Of a DNA stretch of 36,906 bases, positions 34,450 to 36,906 are shown piece by piece; position 1 is the first letter of the stretch; the number at the start of each line of letters is the position of its first letter. The translations under genes were made by a program, and so were the position numbers. Below the pieces are notes generated by a model that made no database searches, was not told the origin of the DNA, and worked only from the letters and a program-made list of their open reading frames with translations. The stretch comes from Bacteroidota bacterium (GTDB lineage Bacteria > Bacteroidota > Bacteroidia > UKL13-3), in NCBI GenBank assembly GCA_027488905.1, contig JAIYAT010000029.1:1-36906 (forward strand), given 5' to 3'.

Positions 34450-34913
34450 GGCCTTAAATATTAGTGGTCTTTGTAATTACTTCACTTTAGAATTCGTTTG
34501 GTTCAAACCAAAACCATTTTGAGGGTAGTAACAAAAGCTTGAAAGAGTAGGGTGGAAGAGCTGGGAAATGAAAAAGTTCATAGTTCCTGCAAGTAAGAAA
34601 AAAATGGGAAATGTTTATTCAATTTTTTCTCACAAATGGTATGAATTATTAATGAAGCGGTTTGGTTGTCGATTTGCAGCTGCTAGAAGCTATTTTCTTT
34701 CTCGAAAGCTTAACAATTTTCGTTACGTTTTGAAACCTTGCGATTGTTGCCGATTGGGTAGCAGAAACTGTTAATTAAGATAGTTTATTTTGCGTACATA
34801 AAAGCTTCATTTTAACTCGTCACCGGCAATTGTGCAGGACGTGTGTTTGCAGATCTGAAACCAATAAATTATGTCATTATTCACATTTGTGTGTTACGCG
34901 GTCGACAGCTTGC
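34450..34913. other. Intergenic region upstream of the defence operon
   Basis: No well-supported gene. It contains the palindrome at 34497-34512. A plus-strand frame at 34568-34774 (68 codons) has an unlikely composition with a cysteine-rich end and is not called. No perfect TTG / TAnnTTTG promoter was found facing the operon. Confidence 0.4.
34497..34512. promoter_or_regulatory. Perfect 16-bp palindrome upstream of the defence operon
   Basis: TTTGGTTCAAACCAAA is a perfect inverted repeat with 7-bp arms and a 2-base centre, 48 bp upstream of the UVR gene start. A one-mismatch copy (TTTGGTTCAAACCGAA) lies at 36637-36652. Candidate operator for the WYL regulator or another dimeric protein. Confidence 0.45.
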
Positions 34914-35507
34914 TTAGAAAAAGGCACCAAGTGTAATTCCTGCTCTTAACCGTATTCCGTTATAGGGATTTTGTCCAACTTCAGTGATGGTTTTTGATAT
35001 TACTGTCCTTGGGTCACTTTGAGGATCAAAGCCATCTGCAAATGGTTTGCTGTAGTATGGGCCCCCAAAGATTTCAAACGATAGGTTTTTTTTTGAAATC
35101 CATTGCTTTCCATATACGATTCCAATAGTATATATCCTAACATTACCTTTTTCGTTGACTTCCCATAAATTGTTGTAGCGTGCAAAAGGTTCAATAAATC
35201 CGCTCCTTCTAATATTGGCGTTATGGTAGTGGCGAAATGCGACGCTCACCCCATTAATTCTAGTGAAAGAACGAGAGAATGGATAGATAGGTGCAAAACC
35301 TGTCCAATACTGTGCGTTGAATTGGAGAGAATTCTTCTGTGTTATAAATATTTCTGTCGACACGGATGCTGCACCCAGCAAGGCACTGATTGGATTTATT
35401 TTAAGGCCAAAGTGCAATTTTTTTTTTACTTGCAGATCTTGTCCATAAATATTGTTGGACAGATAAAACATACACATAAATAGAAATACCAATATTTTTA
35501 CTTTCAT
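34914..35507 (-). CDS. DUF3575-like outer-membrane protein
   Basis: 197 residues. Signal peptide (KVKILVFLFMCMFYLSNNIYGQ) with a likely cut after YGQ. The mature protein has KLHFGLKINPISALLGAASVSTE, a typical opening of DUF3575 proteins of Bacteroidota, followed by alternating amphipathic strands (YWTGFAPIYPF, FIEPFARYNN, YTIGIVYGKQW) and an aromatic end (GITLGAFF). Predicted small outer-membrane barrel. Single gene; a palindrome lies about 110 bp upstream. No specific function is known for the family. Confidence 0.75.
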   Translation of the reverse strand: MKVKILVFLFMCMFYLSNNIYGQDLQVKKKLHFGLKINPISALLGAASVSTEIFITQKNSLQFNAQYWTGFAPIYPFSRSFTRINGVSVAFRHYHNANIRRSGFIEPFARYNNLWEVNEKGNVRIYTIGIVYGKQWISKKNLSFEIFGGPYYSKPFADGFDPQSDPRTVISKTITEVGQNPYNGIRLRAGITLGAFF

Positions 35508-35616
35508 GATGTTTATTGTTTACGAATTGCCTTGTACATAGCTGCAAATTATTCAATACCCGAAACCTTTTATCTATTGTTAAATCAAACATAACCAATC
35601 CCCCTCATTTAAAAAA

Positions 35617-35659
35617 TACCCATAAGTGGGTATATTTTGCAAAAGAGAATTGGGTGGTT
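35617..35659. promoter_or_regulatory. Second copy of the TACCC palindrome with conserved tail
   Basis: TACCCATAAGTGGGTA (35617-35632, 15 or so of 16 positions as in 19183-19198), then GAATTGGGTGGTT at 35647-35659 at the same 30-bp offset. On the minus strand it reads TACCCACTTATGGGTATTTTTT followed by GAGGGGGATTGG, also like the first copy, so the element is nearly symmetric. It lies 110 bp upstream of 34914-35507 and 58 bp past the stop of 35717-36481. Confidence 0.5.
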
Positions 35660-35716
35660 AAATTATTAAGGTTTGGTTTTCGGCCTCCGCGAAAGGGGCT
35701 GTTAGGCACCGCATAT

Positions 35717-36481
35717 TTATTCACATTCTTTTTTTTCGATATAAGGATATACCCTGTGCAACTTGGATTTTAGTTTCCTTTTCACCTCGCCATTTTTTTT
35801 GTATATGGTTTCCTCAAGGAGTTGTCCATTATCAAATAACTTATCTTTATATAACTTTCCGTCATATTTATCCCATTCAAAATGTACTATGAAAGTTGAT
35901 TCACCCAATAAACCATACCATGCGTGATACCCATGTTCTAAGCCATTTAGATATTCTTGGTGAAAATGGATGGTTTTAATATTTCTATTACTATAATCAT
36001 ACTTTTCAACTACCCTCAAGTCATTATTTTCAAATACATATTTCTCTTTAACTTCACCTGCTTCAATATAAAAGGAGGTATCGGCTAACATGCCATCCAC
36101 AAAATTAAGTAACCAATATTTAGTAGTGTCAGCTTTTATAATGAAGTTTCTAAATATGATCAATTTACCCGTTCCATTCTCAAGCAAACATTTTGAAAAA
36201 TCCATATTGGTATTCTTATTAATGAATCTCGCACTGTTTAATTTTTTCTTTTTTTGAATAAATATGATCATTTCATTTTTGTAATCAAAAATTAATGTAT
36301 CTTTTCGTAACATCTGAGGTCGGTAGTTGAGACCTAAAAAGTTTAGGTAGGTATGGCAAGGCTTTCTTTCAATTTCTCCAATATTAAGTGTTGATCCTAA
36401 ATTAGGTTGTCCATTTAATATTATTGATAACATCAACCCAAATACAATAAGTATATACCTTTCAATAAATTTAATTTTCAT
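35717..36481 (-). CDS. Secreted protein with MORN-like repeats
   Basis: 254 residues. Signal peptide (YILIVFGLMLSIILNGQ). The C-terminal half contains the MORN-like / YwqK-type pattern of short strands, YDGKLYKDKLFDNGQLLEETIYKKNGEVKRK, preceded by LNGLEHGYHAWYGLLGES. Such repeats are often annotated as toxin-antitoxin YwqK-like but mostly occur in exported Bacteroidota proteins of unknown role. The N-terminal 120 residues are not recognised. Stands alone on the minus strand. Function unknown. Confidence 0.65.
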   Translation of the reverse strand: MKIKFIERYILIVFGLMLSIILNGQPNLGSTLNIGEIERKPCHTYLNFLGLNYRPQMLRKDTLIFDYKNEMIIFIQKKKKLNSARFINKNTNMDFSKCLLENGTGKLIIFRNFIIKADTTKYWLLNFVDGMLADTSFYIEAGEVKEKYVFENNDLRVVEKYDYSNRNIKTIHFHQEYLNGLEHGYHAWYGLLGESTFIVHFEWDKYDGKLYKDKLFDNGQLLEETIYKKNGEVKRKLKSKLHRVYPYIEKKECE

Positions 36482-36806
36482 GTGTTTGTATGGTTCTAAA
36501 GTTGCGCAAAACCACTTTTCCTTTATTGGCTTTCAAGTTAAACTGATACTCGTCTTTGGCTCTTTGAGTAATTACAAATTTTCTTATGAGTATTGTTTTT
36601 ATAAAGGTCATGAAAAAAATAGACTAAAAAAAGTGCTTTGGTTCAAACCGAACATAAGGCCTATATCAATTTAATTTAATAATGGATAAGGGGTGTTTTA
36701 TCTTTCATAATTATATAGGTTTTATGGTTAGTTCGGAAAAAATAAAAAAATATTTAGATTTCCAATGTTTAAAATGCTAATTCATTAGCTTACCTCTTTT
36801 GCTCTT
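36482..36806. other. Intergenic region at the right edge
   Basis: No supported gene. It holds the near-palindrome TTTGGTTCAAACCGAA (36637-36652), related to that at 34497, in AT-rich sequence. Confidence 0.4.
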
Positions 36807-36836
36807 GTTACTTTTTTGCTTGGCCAAAAAAGTAAC
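36807..36836. repeat. Inverted repeat of a dispersed-repeat type
   Basis: GTTACTTTTTT and AAAAAAGTAAC form a perfect 11-bp stem around GCTTGGCC. The sequence continues CAAAAAAGGCCCCCAACGG to the window edge. Similar stretches (TTTTTTGC...GCAAAAAA followed by AAAAAGGC) are dispersed through many Bacteroidota genomes, from memory. Not called as a gene or terminator because the adjacent unit is not visible. Confidence 0.5.
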
Positions 36837-36906
36837 CAAAAAAGGCCCCCAACGGAACCAACTTAAAAGATTCCTTGTCGCACAGCCCAACGCCGCTCAT
36901 GCCAGA

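Noticed and set aside
34490-34520. tRNA T-arm (GGTTCAAACC)
   Set aside because: No acceptor, D or anticodon arm is found around it; the sequence is a simple palindrome.
34568-34774. Plus-strand gene of 68 codons
   Set aside because: No known motif, cysteine-rich odd end, no partner genes; cannot be separated from chance.
35681-35712. Integron attC site (GTTAGGC near GGCCTCCGC)
   Set aside because: One box matches the attC pattern, but no paired second box or long imperfect stem was found and no integrase is present in the window.
36480-36674. Plus-strand small gene
   Set aside because: Low-complexity, unlike any protein pattern, and overlaps the leader of the divergent secreted-protein gene.

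Overview
The window comes from a low-GC chromosome of a member of the Bacteroidota. The evidence is a C-terminal type IX secretion (Por) sorting domain on a PKD-repeat protein, lipoproteins and outer-membrane beta-barrel proteins typical of the phylum, a DUF3575-like protein, weak Shine-Dalgarno sequences and matches to the phylum's TTG / TAnnTTTG promoter. No rRNA, tRNA, transposase, integrase or CRISPR array was seen. All but two of the confident genes lie on the minus strand.

Region A (1-17.4 kb) is an envelope and signalling region. It opens with the 3' part of a secreted PKD protein on the plus strand. A long minus-strand gene run follows. In transcription order from 17377 downward it holds: a phytoene desaturase-like FAD oxidoreductase fused to a multi-pass membrane domain; a membrane-anchored class III adenylate cyclase; two tandem copies of a two-gene lipoprotein module; two paralogous outer-membrane barrel proteins with TPR-like N-termini; a membrane-spanning nSTAND ATPase with WD40 repeats; and a second class III cyclase with a GAF domain. 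The two cyclases share an almost identical catalytic region, and the second carries an 18-base A tract close to its stop codon.

Region B (17.4-19.3 kb) is mostly non-coding. It holds ten 22-bp tandem repeats, a strong terminator, one gene of unknown function and a 16-bp palindrome with an attached conserved tail. The same palindrome and tail recur at 35.6 kb.

Region C (19.3-34.5 kb) is a defence island. A plus-strand RecB-like PD-(D/E)XK nuclease stands apart. Facing it is a tightly packed minus-strand operon, in transcription order: a 52-residue UVR-motif protein, a WYL-domain regulator, a DNA adenine methyltransferase fused to a specificity-type domain and a histidine kinase, a receiver-domain protein, HsdM, HsdS, a DUF6998-like PD-(D/E)XK protein, a GIY-YIG protein, a PDDEXK_4-type nuclease, and HsdR. 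The operon thus joins a complete type I restriction-modification set to a second methylase with a kinase module, a matching receiver protein and three extra nuclease-fold proteins. My inference is that methylation status or target engagement at DNA is passed through a His-to-Asp phosphorelay to control restriction. This architecture is the most novel content of the window.

Region D (34.5-36.9 kb) holds small envelope or secreted genes, a second palindrome family and a dispersed-type hairpin at the right edge.
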